From positions 128,246-192,245 of the forward strand of contig DKZA01000022.1 of the NCBI GenBank assembly GCA_002492525.1: a stretch of DNA of 64,000 nt, written 5' to 3'. Below the pieces are notes generated by a model, which was not told the origin of the DNA, did not search any database, and worked only from the letters and a program-made list of their open reading frames with translations. Below, piece by piece: positions 1 through 9,216 of the stretch (the first letter of the stretch is position 1; each line of letters opens with the position of its first letter). Source of the stretch: Lachnospiraceae bacterium UBA7086. GTDB lineage: Bacteria > Bacillota > Clostridia > Lachnospirales > Lachnospiraceae. The position numbers were made by a program, and so were the translations under genes.

Positions 1-1614
1 TTCCGATTGTCTGATTATCCTTTTTAATGTAGCCGCCGTACTTAACGCATCTCCTATCGTCTGTCCCATTTCTTCTTCCAACAGGCCAAACAATGCAGAT
101 ATCATTCCCGCCGTTTTTTCATCCTGAATCTTTACACACATAGCCCCTCGAGGTAAATCAGTACAAATCAGTTTCTTCTTATCGTTATAACAATTCAAAA
201 TATCATTTGGACTAAACTTTTTATTTTTCACTGCACATTGTCTTACAATGCTGCTCATTTCCTGATCAAACAGAAAACACCCCGCAAGAGTTTCCCAATC
301 CCTCGACTGCACATCTGCCTTTTTCCCCCACACATATGCCCCGTCAAACTGTTTTGCCTTTTGATTCATTTCCTTTCCCAGGTAACTGCCATAGAATATA
401 TTATCTTCATAATACAGGCAGACAGAATCCTCCTGATAATATGCCATATCATTAACCAAAACAGAACAAACACTCTTCTCGTTCCCTTCTACATAACGAA
501 TGTTTATTCCCTTCCCTGCAAAATCATGCAAAACAGAATCTAACTTTTCCCTTAGCAAAAAGGGAGTTACAATTGTGATATCTCTTATTTTCATGAGAAA
601 TAATGTGTTAAGGGAATAGTATATTAACGGCCGATCATTAAGATAAATCAGTTCACCTTTTTCCGCTTCCAGCTTCGAGATGAATACATAAGCTTTATGG
701 GAATAATAACCGTCAAAACATAACCGGTAATCCCGAATCACTTCATCATGAAGCAGAGATGCAACTACGCTTCCGCCGCATGGCGAGAGAATCAACGAAG
801 GGCATCCGGCCAATATAGCTAACGACAATAAATATTGACTGTCCCTGTATTCACCGTCTGTCTTACCCGCACGGTAAAGATTTAAAGACTGGCCGCCTAC
901 TTGTTCATATCTTGGCGACTCAAGATATGACAACTTACCGCTATATTTCTTTTTCAGCACATCAAGAATCTCCTGATCCTCCGTAGCCACAAAAATCTTA
1001 TTGCAGCTTCCCCGTTCCAAACAATCGTCTATTTCTCCTAATATCTTTTCCAATGAAATACATCTGGGGTGGTGCATCGGTTTTAAATTCTTATAATCAG
1101 TTCCCCGAATCAGCACACCAAGACTACTCTCGTCTATCATTTCTCCGGCAGCCGCATCTATTTTCTTCCGAAAATCTTCCTGAAAACGGACATAGCTTCT
1201 AAATTTTTCCCGCCTGTCCTGCACCGCATAAAAATCCGTATAGTCCTTTAAAAAGAAATCCCTGCTGCCTTTCATAGCAAGGATATCATCTATGATCCAA
1301 TAATTTTCACTCTCATAGGCTTCTCTGAGGCCAACTCCGCACGGCTGTTCAAAAAAAAACTCCCACACATTTTTTCTGCATGGTCCATACGGATATTGCG
1401 GAAGCTTACAACTCTCCCAATCCACTACCGGAATATAACCGTTTTCCAGAGCAATTTCAATCCCTATGAAAGTATGAAGAATATACCACCCCAGCCCGGC
1501 AGTAGACAATAGTGAACTTCCCATTCGCAATATCATGTACTTTTTATCTGTTTCGACCCTGGCAGATATCGTCCCGTTTCGCCATTTCAAATTATTGCTG
1601 TTTTTTCCGCTCAT
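1..1614 (-). CDS. Fucosyltransferase-like protein fused to a degenerate RfbA-like nucleotidyltransferase domain (C-terminus beyond window)
   Basis: An open frame runs from an ATG at 1614 to the left edge with no stop (538 codons seen), so the gene is cut by the window. Residues about 25-300 look like a GT-B fucosyltransferase (GT11/GT23/NodZ-like): an early GSSLLSTAGLGWYILHTF stretch, VLIRGTDYKNLKP near 168-179, FVATEDQEIL near 208-217 and SPCGGSVVASLL near 277-288. From about 313 the sequence switches to something resembling glucose-1-phosphate thymidylyltransferase RfbA: DRPLIYYSLNTLFLMKIRDI (327-346) and EDNIFYGSYLGKEM (403-416) match the RfbA segments KPMIYYPLSTLMLAGIRDI and GDNIFYGHDLPKLM. 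The nucleotide-binding GGxGTRL loop that starts every active RfbA is absent. Last gene seen in the minus-strand glycan locus. The fucosyltransferase assignment is by fold-level resemblance and the specificity is unknown. Confidence 0.72.
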   Translation of the reverse strand, partial: MSGKNSNNLKWRNGTISARVETDKKYMILRMGSSLLSTAGLGWYILHTFIGIEIALENGYIPVVDWESCKLPQYPYGPCRKNVWEFFFEQPCGVGLREAYESENYWIIDDILAMKGSRDFFLKDYTDFYAVQDRREKFRSYVRFQEDFRKKIDAAAGEMIDESSLGVLIRGTDYKNLKPMHHPRCISLEKILGEIDDCLERGSCNKIFVATEDQEILDVLKKKYSGKLSYLESPRYEQVGGQSLNLYRAGKTDGEYRDSQYLLSLAILAGCPSLILSPCGGSVVASLLHDEVIRDYRLCFDGYYSHKAYVFISKLEAEKGELIYLNDRPLIYYSLNTLFLMKIRDITIVTPFLLREKLDSVLHDFAGKGINIRYVEGNEKSVCSVLVNDMAYYQEDSVCLYYEDNIFYGSYLGKEMNQKAKQFDGAYVWGKKADVQSRDWETLAGCFLFDQEMSSIVRQCAVKNKKFSPNDILNCYNDKKKLICTDLPRGAMCVKIQDEKTAGMISALFGLLEEEMGQTIGDALSTAATLKRIIRQSE

Positions 1615-1663
1615 GAACCTTCTCCGCATCTCCCCAACTTATAATAACGGCCTCACATCTTCC

Positions 1664-2974
1664 CTATACATCGTACCTTAATACAGAAAAAATGCCATCC
1701 TCGTATATATGCTGATTCTTATATATGTCTTCTTCATTTCCGAGCAGATAATTCCATACCTCAAGATGTTTATCCACGTAATTTTTCCATGTCCATGTCT
1801 CCACGGATTTTACAATTTTGGCCCGCTTCTCCTGTAGTCTCAAGAGTACATCCTTAAATTCCGGTATCGTCCGACATTCATATGTGATTCCATCTTTCAG
1901 ATCAAGGTGAAAGCCCTGGGGCGTAACAATGGTTCCCACACCGGCACGCAGTGCGTCCAAATACCCCATGGATCCCTCGTCAAATCCCCAGTAAAGAAAA
2001 TAATCAAGCGTTGGAATAAGTCTGATGTATTCCTCATAATCAAACTCATCATAATAATCTACCTGGAATCCCATCTCTCTCACGGTTGCAACAATATCCG
2101 TCCATCCCGATCCCATGATCTTAAATGAAAAATAATCGGGGTCTAACACCTTACACAAATCAATCAGTACATTTTCATTTTTTCTGTGATCATTATGCGT
2201 CTTATTCGTTATTCCCAACACATACTTCTTCGGCTTTATGATTTCGTCCTGCGCCGGATTGACATAACACAGTTTTTCTCTCGGCACACCATATGCCGCC
2301 AGCCGTTCCATAGTTTCCCTCGACATACAGATTCCCATCTTTGCCACTTTTAGCTGAAATTTAAGCCGTTCCAGCTTATTGTATGAATCAATATGCGTTA
2401 TCATAACGGTATCATTACAGGCTGTCACCGGATTATAACTATCATAAATAATATAATGGTTGATATCTGCCGAAGGATCCGCTACACTGCTGATCGAACA
2501 TGCATATCCCTGTGCCGCTAACTCTTCCTGCATCCTGACGGCAAATTTTCTCAGAATCCATCCCTTGTCTTCACATACGATATGGATATAGCGTAAATCC
2601 TTCTTTTCCTCAGGATTTACAAGTGTCTTGTTTTTAAAATGCTGAAATGCTGCATTATCAAAATAATCAAAAACACATGCATTCATCGACAGCTTTTCTA
2701 ACTCTGCTTTTATTTCCTTCCTGACGTCCTCGGATTTCACGCAGATAACGATTAATAATATTTCTTCTATCGTTTGAAGTTCTACCGGCGGAATTACTGG
2801 TATGCCATTTAGTTCTTTTATCTCCTCAGCACGTATATCACATATATAGGATACATTCTTTAGGTAGGGAAAAGCCCTCTTTGCGTATAGACCTGCCCCA
2901 TATATTACGGTTTTACATCCCAATGCCTTGCATATGTCAAAATAATTATCTTCAAATGACATAAATTTAACCAT
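1664..2974 (-). CDS. Glycosyltransferase (GT4-like) with N-terminal PglD-like Rossmann module
   Basis: 436 aa. The ATG at 2974 is chosen because a GGAG lies 9 nt upstream; an in-frame GTG at 2989 would place that site inside the gene. Residues about 15-110 form a small Rossmann-like module opening with TVIYGAGLYAKRAF and ending in a VICVKSEDV strand, as in PglD N-terminal domains. The rest (about 125-420) resembles a GT-B retaining glycosyltransferase: a central ITHIDSYNKLERLKFQL, a KMGICMSRETMERL strand-helix typical of GT4 proteins, and a C-terminal YWGFDEGSMGYLDALRAGVG segment corresponding to the nucleotide-sugar-binding E-x7-E region. No membrane segment is seen. It sits between two other transferases, so it probably adds one sugar of the surface or flagellar glycan. 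Donor and acceptor cannot be read from the sequence. Confidence 0.7.
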   Translation of the reverse strand: MVKFMSFEDNYFDICKALGCKTVIYGAGLYAKRAFPYLKNVSYICDIRAEEIKELNGIPVIPPVELQTIEEILLIVICVKSEDVRKEIKAELEKLSMNACVFDYFDNAAFQHFKNKTLVNPEEKKDLRYIHIVCEDKGWILRKFAVRMQEELAAQGYACSISSVADPSADINHYIIYDSYNPVTACNDTVMITHIDSYNKLERLKFQLKVAKMGICMSRETMERLAAYGVPREKLCYVNPAQDEIIKPKKYVLGITNKTHNDHRKNENVLIDLCKVLDPDYFSFKIMGSGWTDIVATVREMGFQVDYYDEFDYEEYIRLIPTLDYFLYWGFDEGSMGYLDALRAGVGTIVTPQGFHLDLKDGITYECRTIPEFKDVLLRLQEKRAKIVKSVETWTWKNYVDKHLEVWNYLLGNEEDIYKNQHIYEDGIFSVLRYDV

Positions 2975-3000
2975 TTCTACACGCTCCACTATATACTCTG

Positions 3001-4065
3001 TTATAATGCAAAATGTTCACTCCAAAACATTTTATTGTCCTGAAGACGGTTTTTCCCTTCCCCGACTATCCCTATATCCAAAGTTCCTATCCCCATACTC
3101 CATAATACATACATTAGACTAAGCTGATCTCTGGTCGGCCATTTAACATACTCTTTCCACCAATTTTCCATAATTTGATTTCCCAAAATCCTCTTATGAT
3201 TTCTAAATATTGCTCCGCCGTATAACAGCCCGTATCTGGCAGGCATGCCGCTGTCTGCATACTCCCTCAGCTGCATTTTTATTTGTCTCGGGTCTGCTTT
3301 ATTTAAAAACATCACAGCGATACCTTCATCATAGATGCAGTCTCGCACTTCATGCTTATAAAACGCAACGCCGCTTTCCCCTGCCAGATCCAGATAACCT
3401 GATATGTCCTGTAATATCAAAACATTTCCATCCAGATATATGGAATACTCATAATCCTTAAAAATTGTATGTCCATGCATTTTACAATATCGGTTTTGTA
3501 ATCTGGGATTCTTAATGTTATCCGGCATCACTTCATCTATATGTATATTTTCCGTACCTCTACTACATTTCACAGCCCTATCAGAAATAACGAAATAATC
3601 ACAATCAGGCATTGCTATTTTTTGTTCTTCAAACCTATCATATCCGTTCGTTATACAAGTATATATGGCAGCCTTCTTTGTTGCATAATTATATATCTTA
3701 TCCGTTCCGTATATCCAACGCTTTGCTGCGATGCTGCCGGAAAAATCTTCCCATATAATATAATTTACGCCTTCACAGGATTCTAACCGCCGAATAATAT
3801 CGTTATAATACCGATGGGCCGCTGTTATAATAAAGACTGCCTCCTGCCGGATCTGTAATAACTCCTCCAACCTTATGCAGACTGTCTGATCTATCAGTTC
3901 ATGCCCCCATAATGCCGGGTTGGAATCACAAAATGCATAAACAGGTATCTCATTACTCTTCAAAAAAGTATATGCCTGTTTTCCTGTTTTCCCTCCCCCA
4001 TACAGCACTGTTTTACAATCACCAGATACTATTTTTTGGGCCAAAGCTTCCGCTTGATATGACAT
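3001..4065 (-). CDS. DUF616/TOD1-like glycosyltransferase with N-terminal Rossmann module
   Basis: 354 aa. An AGGAGG lies 4-5 nt before the ATG at 4065; an upstream ATG at 4089 overlaps the stop of the preceding gene and is the alternative. Residues about 10-110 are the recurring Rossmann module (TVLYGGGKTGKQAY, then FCDSNPALWG). The remainder matches the DUF616 (TOD1/MUCI70) glycosyltransferase family: AIYTCITNGYD, NRYCKMHGHTIF, a DxD-like YSIYLDGNVLI and a late RDQLSLMYVLWSMGI. Members of this family are GT-A-like inverting enzymes. The gene is tightly packed with the small Rossmann protein upstream, so the two are probably translated together. A role in glycan assembly is inferred from context. 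Confidence 0.68.
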   Translation of the reverse strand: MSYQAEALAQKIVSGDCKTVLYGGGKTGKQAYTFLKSNEIPVYAFCDSNPALWGHELIDQTVCIRLEELLQIRQEAVFIITAAHRYYNDIIRRLESCEGVNYIIWEDFSGSIAAKRWIYGTDKIYNYATKKAAIYTCITNGYDRFEEQKIAMPDCDYFVISDRAVKCSRGTENIHIDEVMPDNIKNPRLQNRYCKMHGHTIFKDYEYSIYLDGNVLILQDISGYLDLAGESGVAFYKHEVRDCIYDEGIAVMFLNKADPRQIKMQLREYADSGMPARYGLLYGGAIFRNHKRILGNQIMENWWKEYVKWPTRDQLSLMYVLWSMGIGTLDIGIVGEGKNRLQDNKMFWSEHFAL

Positions 4066-4085
4066 GCCGCCTCCTAAATCCCATA

Positions 4086-4574
4086 TCATACTTCATATAA
4101 AATATCTTCTAATGAAACAATGGGATAGTCTACCTTTTCACACAGCTGTTCTTCAATCTCATCAAAATAATATGTGGCTGTAACAACAATGACATCAACC
4201 GGGGACAACTCTTTATCCGGCGTAATAACATCAACATCTGCATATATGGCATCCGGATTCTTGTCAATAATATAACTTACCGTAATATCAGAATCCTTTA
4301 ATTCATCAAATAATCGTTCTCCAAACTCTTTCATTCCATATATGGCAACCGTCTTATAACCATTCCGCTCAAAATATTCTGCTAAAGTTTTGCCCTCCTG
4401 CCTGACCATCAGCCATTGATTAAACAACTGATAATATGAGATAATCTTTTTATGCTTATCCGCGGCAACATCCATCTTCTTAAGATATACGCTGCTTACT
4501 GCAGCACCTCCTGCCATAGCTCCTGCAATACCTCCAATCAACGATGTTACCATTTTGCCTGCTCCTTTTTTCAT
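4086..4574 (-). CDS. Stand-alone membrane-anchored PglD-like Rossmann module
   Basis: 162 aa. Start at the ATG at 4574, preceded by AAAGGAG with 7 nt spacing; an in-frame upstream codon at 4592 has no ribosome site. The N-terminus (residues 8-32) is a glycine- and alanine-rich hydrophobic segment, probably a membrane anchor or uncleaved signal. The rest is the Rossmann-like module otherwise fused to transferases in this locus: VAIYGMKEFGERLFDEL, a YIIDKNPD strand-loop and VDVIVVTATYY. A helical lead-in (NQWLMVRQEGKTLAEYF) also occurs just before the C-terminal module of the WbsX-like protein at 14465-16003. No catalytic residues can be named. It could be a scaffold or regulatory subunit for neighbouring enzymes, but its function is unknown. 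Confidence 0.6.
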   Translation of the reverse strand: MKKGAGKMVTSLIGGIAGAMAGGAAVSSVYLKKMDVAADKHKKIISYYQLFNQWLMVRQEGKTLAEYFERNGYKTVAIYGMKEFGERLFDELKDSDITVSYIIDKNPDAIYADVDVITPDKELSPVDVIVVTATYYFDEIEEQLCEKVDYPIVSLEDILYEV

Positions 4575-4732
4575 TGTTTTTCTCCTTTCCACTTCTCAAT
4601 TTTAGACCATTTAAAGTTCGCTTCTTCAGATAATCAAATGACTTTTCTGTTGTCATGATATCAGTAAAGAAAAAATACCATCCATATACTCACTTTGATG
4701 AATAAATAAAAGAAAATATTTCTGCCGAAAAT

Positions 4733-5830
4733 CTATGTCTCCAAAGTGCCCAGACTAATAATTTGATTCAATAAATCTGTATAGGTAAAATATTCCGTGT
4801 CACCTAGCCCCATTTTTTTTAAATTACCTATTATTTCTTCCTCATATCCTTTCGGAGTAATGCATATGGGATTTTTACTGTCTATTTTCTCAGGACTAAT
4901 CACCTGATAACCCTGTATCTCTGTTTCTGTTATGTAAGAATCTATCAATCCTGCTATCCGAAGACCCATCTTCTCAAAAAGCTGCATACATTCCATGCCC
5001 CTGTTACCGGCTCCCCATATATAATAGCTTTTATCACTATTCAATAACTCCTTGATCCTATCCATATGATATTGTACAGCCCGATTATATGCTGCATCCC
5101 TTTGGGCAATACGCAACTCTTTATCATAATATTCCTTCATGCTTTCCCGAAGATATTCTTTCCCATAATATTCCATATAATGAAGCGCAGCCTTATATTG
5201 TTCCTTTAGCGCATCATATTTCCTTACTGTGCTCACGCCTCCATAAGCAAAATTTGTCAGACATTCCTTCACCGTCAATACTTTGGCGCCTGCCAGACAT
5301 ACTCTCAACATCCAATCATAATCTGCCGCAATTTTATATGTAACATCAAACATACCATACCGTTGAAAAAGATATGCCTTCGCAAATAATGACGGATGCG
5401 GAAATCCAATATTGAAAAAGTAGTCATCTATATTTTCTGACTTCTCACTGTCAGTTATGCTGGCTTTTCCATCTTTCACAAGGCAAATGCCCCCGCTTAC
5501 CATATCAACATCATTTTCCCTGAAGTATTTTTCTATACAGTTAAATGTATTTTTCTCATACCAGTCATCGCTATTTAAAAACGCTATAACATCTCCTGTT
5601 GCAACAGAAATGCCCTTATTCATGGCATCATATATACCCTCATCCGGCTCGCTTACCCAATACGAGATATTGTTCTCATATTTTTGTATCACCTGACAGG
5701 TAGCATCTTCGGAACCGCCGTCAATAATGATATATTCCAGATCACTATACTGTTGTAATATCACACTTCTGATAGCCCGTTCAATTGTTTCGCCACTGTT
5801 GCGGCAGACGGTTATGATTGAAATTTTCAT
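4733..5830 (-). CDS. GT2 glycosyltransferase with C-terminal Rossmann module
   Basis: 365 aa. Residues 1-220 are a family 2 (GT-A) glycosyltransferase: MKISIITVCRNSGETIERAI, IIDGGSEDAT, AFLNSDDWYEKN with the DD metal/nucleotide motif, and a late AADYDWMLRVCLAG with the usual acidic residue. After a helical linker, residues about 265-360 carry the recurring module (YYIWGAGNRGMECMQLF, LIDSYITETEIQG, ICITPKGYEEEI). The start at 5830 follows an A-run, and AAGGAT lies about 14 nt upstream, so the ribosome site is weak; coupling to the upstream gene, which ends only 6 nt before, is likely. Predicted cytoplasmic, adding one sugar to a lipid- or protein-linked glycan. Donor unknown. Confidence 0.78.
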   Translation of the reverse strand: MKISIITVCRNSGETIERAIRSVILQQYSDLEYIIIDGGSEDATCQVIQKYENNISYWVSEPDEGIYDAMNKGISVATGDVIAFLNSDDWYEKNTFNCIEKYFRENDVDMVSGGICLVKDGKASITDSEKSENIDDYFFNIGFPHPSLFAKAYLFQRYGMFDVTYKIAADYDWMLRVCLAGAKVLTVKECLTNFAYGGVSTVRKYDALKEQYKAALHYMEYYGKEYLRESMKEYYDKELRIAQRDAAYNRAVQYHMDRIKELLNSDKSYYIWGAGNRGMECMQLFEKMGLRIAGLIDSYITETEIQGYQVISPEKIDSKNPICITPKGYEEEIIGNLKKMGLGDTEYFTYTDLLNQIISLGTLET

Positions 5831-5836
5831 TTTTTT

Positions 5837-7114
5837 TTATGATAATCCTTCATGTGTTGATAAAATTTGGGCAAGAATAGATGCCTCATAACTCTTATCA
5901 AAAATTTCCTCCACTCTTGTATCGCCCAGCATTTCATTATTATATTTATGGGGAATATAGCTATAACCTTTTCCTTTCAAAAACCATTCATATTCCAGGT
6001 CCAGATGGCCGATATCCAGTGCCCAGTATCCTTCTTTTGCCAAATCATACGCAAGCACTGTGGCCGTAGGTCCCAGTGCGATCAATATAACCTTATTTTT
6101 CCCATATTCCAGTGCCGCATCATATATCTCATCATACACATCAAATGCATTTTCGTTCGGCGCGATAATCCGTTCAATCTTCCGAGCATTATCAAACAAA
6201 TCGTTTCCGATTCCCATACGGGTTTTATCACCCTCTACAAACAAAATATCTTGTTTATCCCATATTTGCTTCAGATCATCAAATCTTTTTCGCGCTTTTT
6301 CAGTCTCATCATGGGGATAGATTACATAAGGCCGGCTAATATACGCATTATAATACTTTCTATCCATATCCAATAACGTATAATGTTCCTCTCTTTTTTC
6401 TTCTGTCATATATTTTCTGATTACATTTTTGTTCTCTTTCCTCAAACCTTTCATAGTGCCATAATCATCTGCAATGGCTACGATATGATTCTCCAAATCA
6501 GAGGTCAAAATATCCTTTAAGCGTATCGCTAACTGCGCATTGCCATGTTGATATACCGCTTTATTTCCTAAGATTATTTCAAACTCTCCATCCCCATATC
6601 TACTGATTGAACATCTGTCAGCTATGATTTTTGCACAAGTATTCTCTACACTGTCAATTTGAGGAAGTCTTATTTCCCTGTCTTTCAGTATACCAACAGC
6701 CTCATATAAATAGTTCTGTTCAAAATATCGCTGACTGTCCTCTAGCGCTTTGATTTTTCTATCCATATAGTCCATTCTGAGTTCTAATTTTAATCTTTCA
6801 GCGGCATCTATATGAAAAATATTTCCATATGCAAACAAATCTGTATCCGGATCATTCAAATTAATAATTTGAGCGGCATCAACTCCTAAATCCATCAGTT
6901 CCTGATAAACAACCCCATATTCATAAACAAGAACGACAATATAATCCACAACACCTTTGGGGAAATCATAAGGGGAATATACCTTTTTATTTTCAATCAG
7001 TCTTGTTGCTATCTGTAAATTATTATCAATAAAAAAAGAGACTTCAACATTCTTACAAAATAATTTATCCAACTCCCTTATAGCTCTTTTTCCACCTATC
7101 ACAGCTATTTTCAT
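5837..7114 (-). CDS. GT-D fold (DUF1792) glycosyltransferase with N-terminal Rossmann module
   Basis: 425 aa. The ATG at 7114 has an AAGGAGAGG ribosome site 7-8 nt upstream, so the longer frame reaching 7195 inside the previous gene is not used. Residues 1-100 are the recurring module (MKIAVIGGKRAIRELDKLF, FFIDNNLQIA). After a helical stretch, CSISRYGDGEFEIILG marks the DUF1792/GT-D family, whose founder is a glucosyltransferase of streptococcal serine-rich adhesin glycosylation. LFVEGDKTRMGIGNDLFDNA and VILIALGPTATVLAYDL complete the domain. It is striking that a GT family known for modifying serine-rich surface proteins lies in a locus adjoining flagellin genes. The substrate here is inferred, not shown. 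Confidence 0.72.
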   Translation of the reverse strand: MKIAVIGGKRAIRELDKLFCKNVEVSFFIDNNLQIATRLIENKKVYSPYDFPKGVVDYIVVLVYEYGVVYQELMDLGVDAAQIINLNDPDTDLFAYGNIFHIDAAERLKLELRMDYMDRKIKALEDSQRYFEQNYLYEAVGILKDREIRLPQIDSVENTCAKIIADRCSISRYGDGEFEIILGNKAVYQHGNAQLAIRLKDILTSDLENHIVAIADDYGTMKGLRKENKNVIRKYMTEEKREEHYTLLDMDRKYYNAYISRPYVIYPHDETEKARKRFDDLKQIWDKQDILFVEGDKTRMGIGNDLFDNARKIERIIAPNENAFDVYDEIYDAALEYGKNKVILIALGPTATVLAYDLAKEGYWALDIGHLDLEYEWFLKGKGYSYIPHKYNNEMLGDTRVEEIFDKSYEASILAQILSTHEGLS

Positions 7115-7158
7115 AGAAAGTCCTCTCCTTGTTCTCATCTCTTTGTGTAAACCAATTT

Positions 7159-7920
7159 CTATCTTATTGCCTTTGCAATAAAATAACTGGTCCACGAATC
7201 ATAATCCGTCTCATCAAGAGTCTGACAGTCCATATTATCAAGCAGTTCAAATCCCGCCTCTTTTAACAGGAATTCCAACTCAGGTCTGAAAAAATAACGC
7301 ATTTTATGTACTTCGTTAATCATCTGTACTTTACTGCTGTGTTTATTTATAATCAGTACCTCATAATTCACATCTACCACGTTCTCTTTATCATGCATAA
7401 CTGGTCTTGCTATCCTGATCAATCTATTCTCTTCGTCTTCAATTTCCTTTACCCTGACGCAGGGTTTATCACTTAAAACTCCCGGGCCATACCATACGTC
7501 AAACAAAAAATATCCGTTATTATCTAATAATTTTCTGGCTGACTTCAAAGCCCTCAAAATATCCTCGTTTGTATTCTGGTAGCTCATTACATGGAACAAG
7601 GAAATAACGGCGTCATACTTCTTTTGTGTTTCGTATTCTCTGACATCAGCAACTTCAAACTCAATTCCAGATCCGCTTAATTGGGCATTTTGTTTCGCAA
7701 TCTCTATCATCATTGGACTTAAATCTATTCCTTTGCATTGATAACCAAGCTCTGCAAGCTCAAGATCATGCCTTCCCGTACCGCAGCCAAAATTGATAAT
7801 CCTATTAATCTGAGGATTATATCTCTTTAAAAGCTTATCTACTACTCCAGCCTCAGTTTTATAATCCTTATCTTTGTAAAACGCATTATAATAGTACGCA
7901 TAATCTTGAAATGTCTGCAT
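7159..7920 (-). CDS. Class I SAM-dependent methyltransferase
   Basis: 253 aa, ATG at 7920 with AAGGAGG 4-5 nt upstream. The motifs are typical: RIINFGCGTGRHDLELAELG (motif I, SAM glycine loop), CKGIDLSPMMIEIAK (motif II acidic residue), VISLFHVMSYQ (motif III) and NGYFLFDVWYGPG (motif IV region). The closest general type is the methyltransferase_25/ubiE-like group often found with sugar aminotransferases, where it methylates a sugar O or N. It follows the DegT aminotransferase by 30 nt, and the next gene starts 45 nt after its stop. It may N-methylate the amino sugar made by that enzyme, which is inference from neighbourhood only. Confidence 0.8.
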   Translation of the reverse strand: MQTFQDYAYYYNAFYKDKDYKTEAGVVDKLLKRYNPQINRIINFGCGTGRHDLELAELGYQCKGIDLSPMMIEIAKQNAQLSGSGIEFEVADVREYETQKKYDAVISLFHVMSYQNTNEDILRALKSARKLLDNNGYFLFDVWYGPGVLSDKPCVRVKEIEDEENRLIRIARPVMHDKENVVDVNYEVLIINKHSSKVQMINEVHKMRYFFRPELEFLLKEAGFELLDNMDCQTLDETDYDSWTSYFIAKAIR

Positions 7921-7950
7921 ATTGCCTCCTTAAAAACCCGTTTATATATA

Positions 7951-9075
7951 TCAGTTTATTCTTTCCATCATAGCTTTCACTTTATCTACTACCCGTTCCA
8001 TCTGCTCCTGCGTCAAAGCCAGTCCACTGGGAATATAGAACCCTTTGCGCGCCAGATATTCTGCATTAGGATAAGTCTCCCCTGCAAATAAGCCCTCTTT
8101 CTTATACACCGGCTGTTCATGCATACACCAGAAAAACGTCCTCGTTCCTATACCTTCCTCTGCCAGCATCTTCTGTACTGCTTTATTATCCGCCTGAATA
8201 TGCCTGTCCAGAACCAACCCATACACCCAGTAAATATTATCTGCGTAATCCGTCTTCTCAATCGGCAGCAATAACCCATCTATACCCCGTAATTTTTCCG
8301 TATAATAACTTCCCATCGCTCTTTTACGCTTAATAAACTCATCAAGTCTTTCCAACTGCGCAAGACCAACTGCCGCCTGTAGATTCGTAAACCGGTAATT
8401 ATCGCTGATTTCATCGTGTACATATCTGACATCTTTTCTAAAACACAGATTCCTTATGAGACGACATCTTTCCGCCAATTCTTCATCATCTGTAACGACC
8501 ATTCCGCCTTCCCCTGTGGTCACGTGTTTATTCGGATAAAAGCTAAAGGTACTGATATCTCCAAAACTTCCACAAGGTCTTCCATGATATGTCTGTCCGT
8601 GCATTTCCGCCGCATCTTCAATAACTTTCAGGTTATGCTTTCTGGCTAAATCCATAATAGGATCAACCTCAACCGGCAGGCCATACAGATGAACAATCAT
8701 GATAGCCTTCGTCTTATCTGTTATCTTTCCTTCTATTTCTTCTACATTCATATTCCATGTATGCAGATCACTGTCCACCAGTACCGGAACTGCTCCTAAC
8801 TTCGTGACAGCCATAGCACAGGAAATAATGGTAAATGCCGGCATAATAACCTCATCACCCACCCCAATTCCAAGGGCCTGAGCCGCAACCTCCAAAGCTG
8901 CCGTTCCGTTAGATACGGCAATTCCATACTGTCTTCCAACGGTGGCACTCATCTTCTGTTCAAATTCCTTAACAAACGGTCCCTCAGAGGAAATCCACCC
9001 GCTGTCGATACATTCGCACAAATATTTTTTTTCATTTCCATTCAACAATGGTTCATTGACCGGTATAAAATCCAT
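7951..9075 (-). CDS. DegT/DnrJ/EryC1 PLP-dependent sugar aminotransferase
   Basis: 374 aa. An AGGTGGAG ribosome site 5 nt before the ATG at 9075 favours it over the in-frame ATG at 9093. Family hallmarks are IPVNEPLLNGNEKKYL, SGWISSEGPFVKEFE, AVSNGTAALEVAAQALG, VIEDAAEMHGQ and STFSFYPNKHVTTGEGGM, the last carrying the PLP-binding lysine. Enzymes such as perosamine synthetase and PglE transfer an amino group to C4 of a nucleotide-linked 4-keto-6-deoxy sugar. It is the first gene behind a strong sigma-A-type promoter at 9217-9245 and is followed by a methyltransferase, so an N- or O-methylated amino sugar is a plausible product. No dehydratase providing a 4-keto substrate is visible in the window. 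Confidence 0.88.
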   Translation of the reverse strand: MDFIPVNEPLLNGNEKKYLCECIDSGWISSEGPFVKEFEQKMSATVGRQYGIAVSNGTAALEVAAQALGIGVGDEVIMPAFTIISCAMAVTKLGAVPVLVDSDLHTWNMNVEEIEGKITDKTKAIMIVHLYGLPVEVDPIMDLARKHNLKVIEDAAEMHGQTYHGRPCGSFGDISTFSFYPNKHVTTGEGGMVVTDDEELAERCRLIRNLCFRKDVRYVHDEISDNYRFTNLQAAVGLAQLERLDEFIKRKRAMGSYYTEKLRGIDGLLLPIEKTDYADNIYWVYGLVLDRHIQADNKAVQKMLAEEGIGTRTFFWCMHEQPVYKKEGLFAGETYPNAEYLARKGFYIPSGLALTQEQMERVVDKVKAMMERIN

Positions 9076-9216
9076 ATGCTCCACCTGTTCCATTTCAATT
9101 GTACAGTTTGACCTGAAAACTCTTTCCCGCTACTGCCTTTTATAATAATTCGATATATGTAATAAGATATATATAATATAAAATTGTAATACTGTTTATT
9201 TAGTTATCCCTTCACA

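Noticed and set aside
5867..6376. Plus-strand open frame of 169 codons
   Set aside because: Antisense to the GT-D glycosyltransferase; cysteine-, isoleucine- and phenylalanine-rich with no family match.
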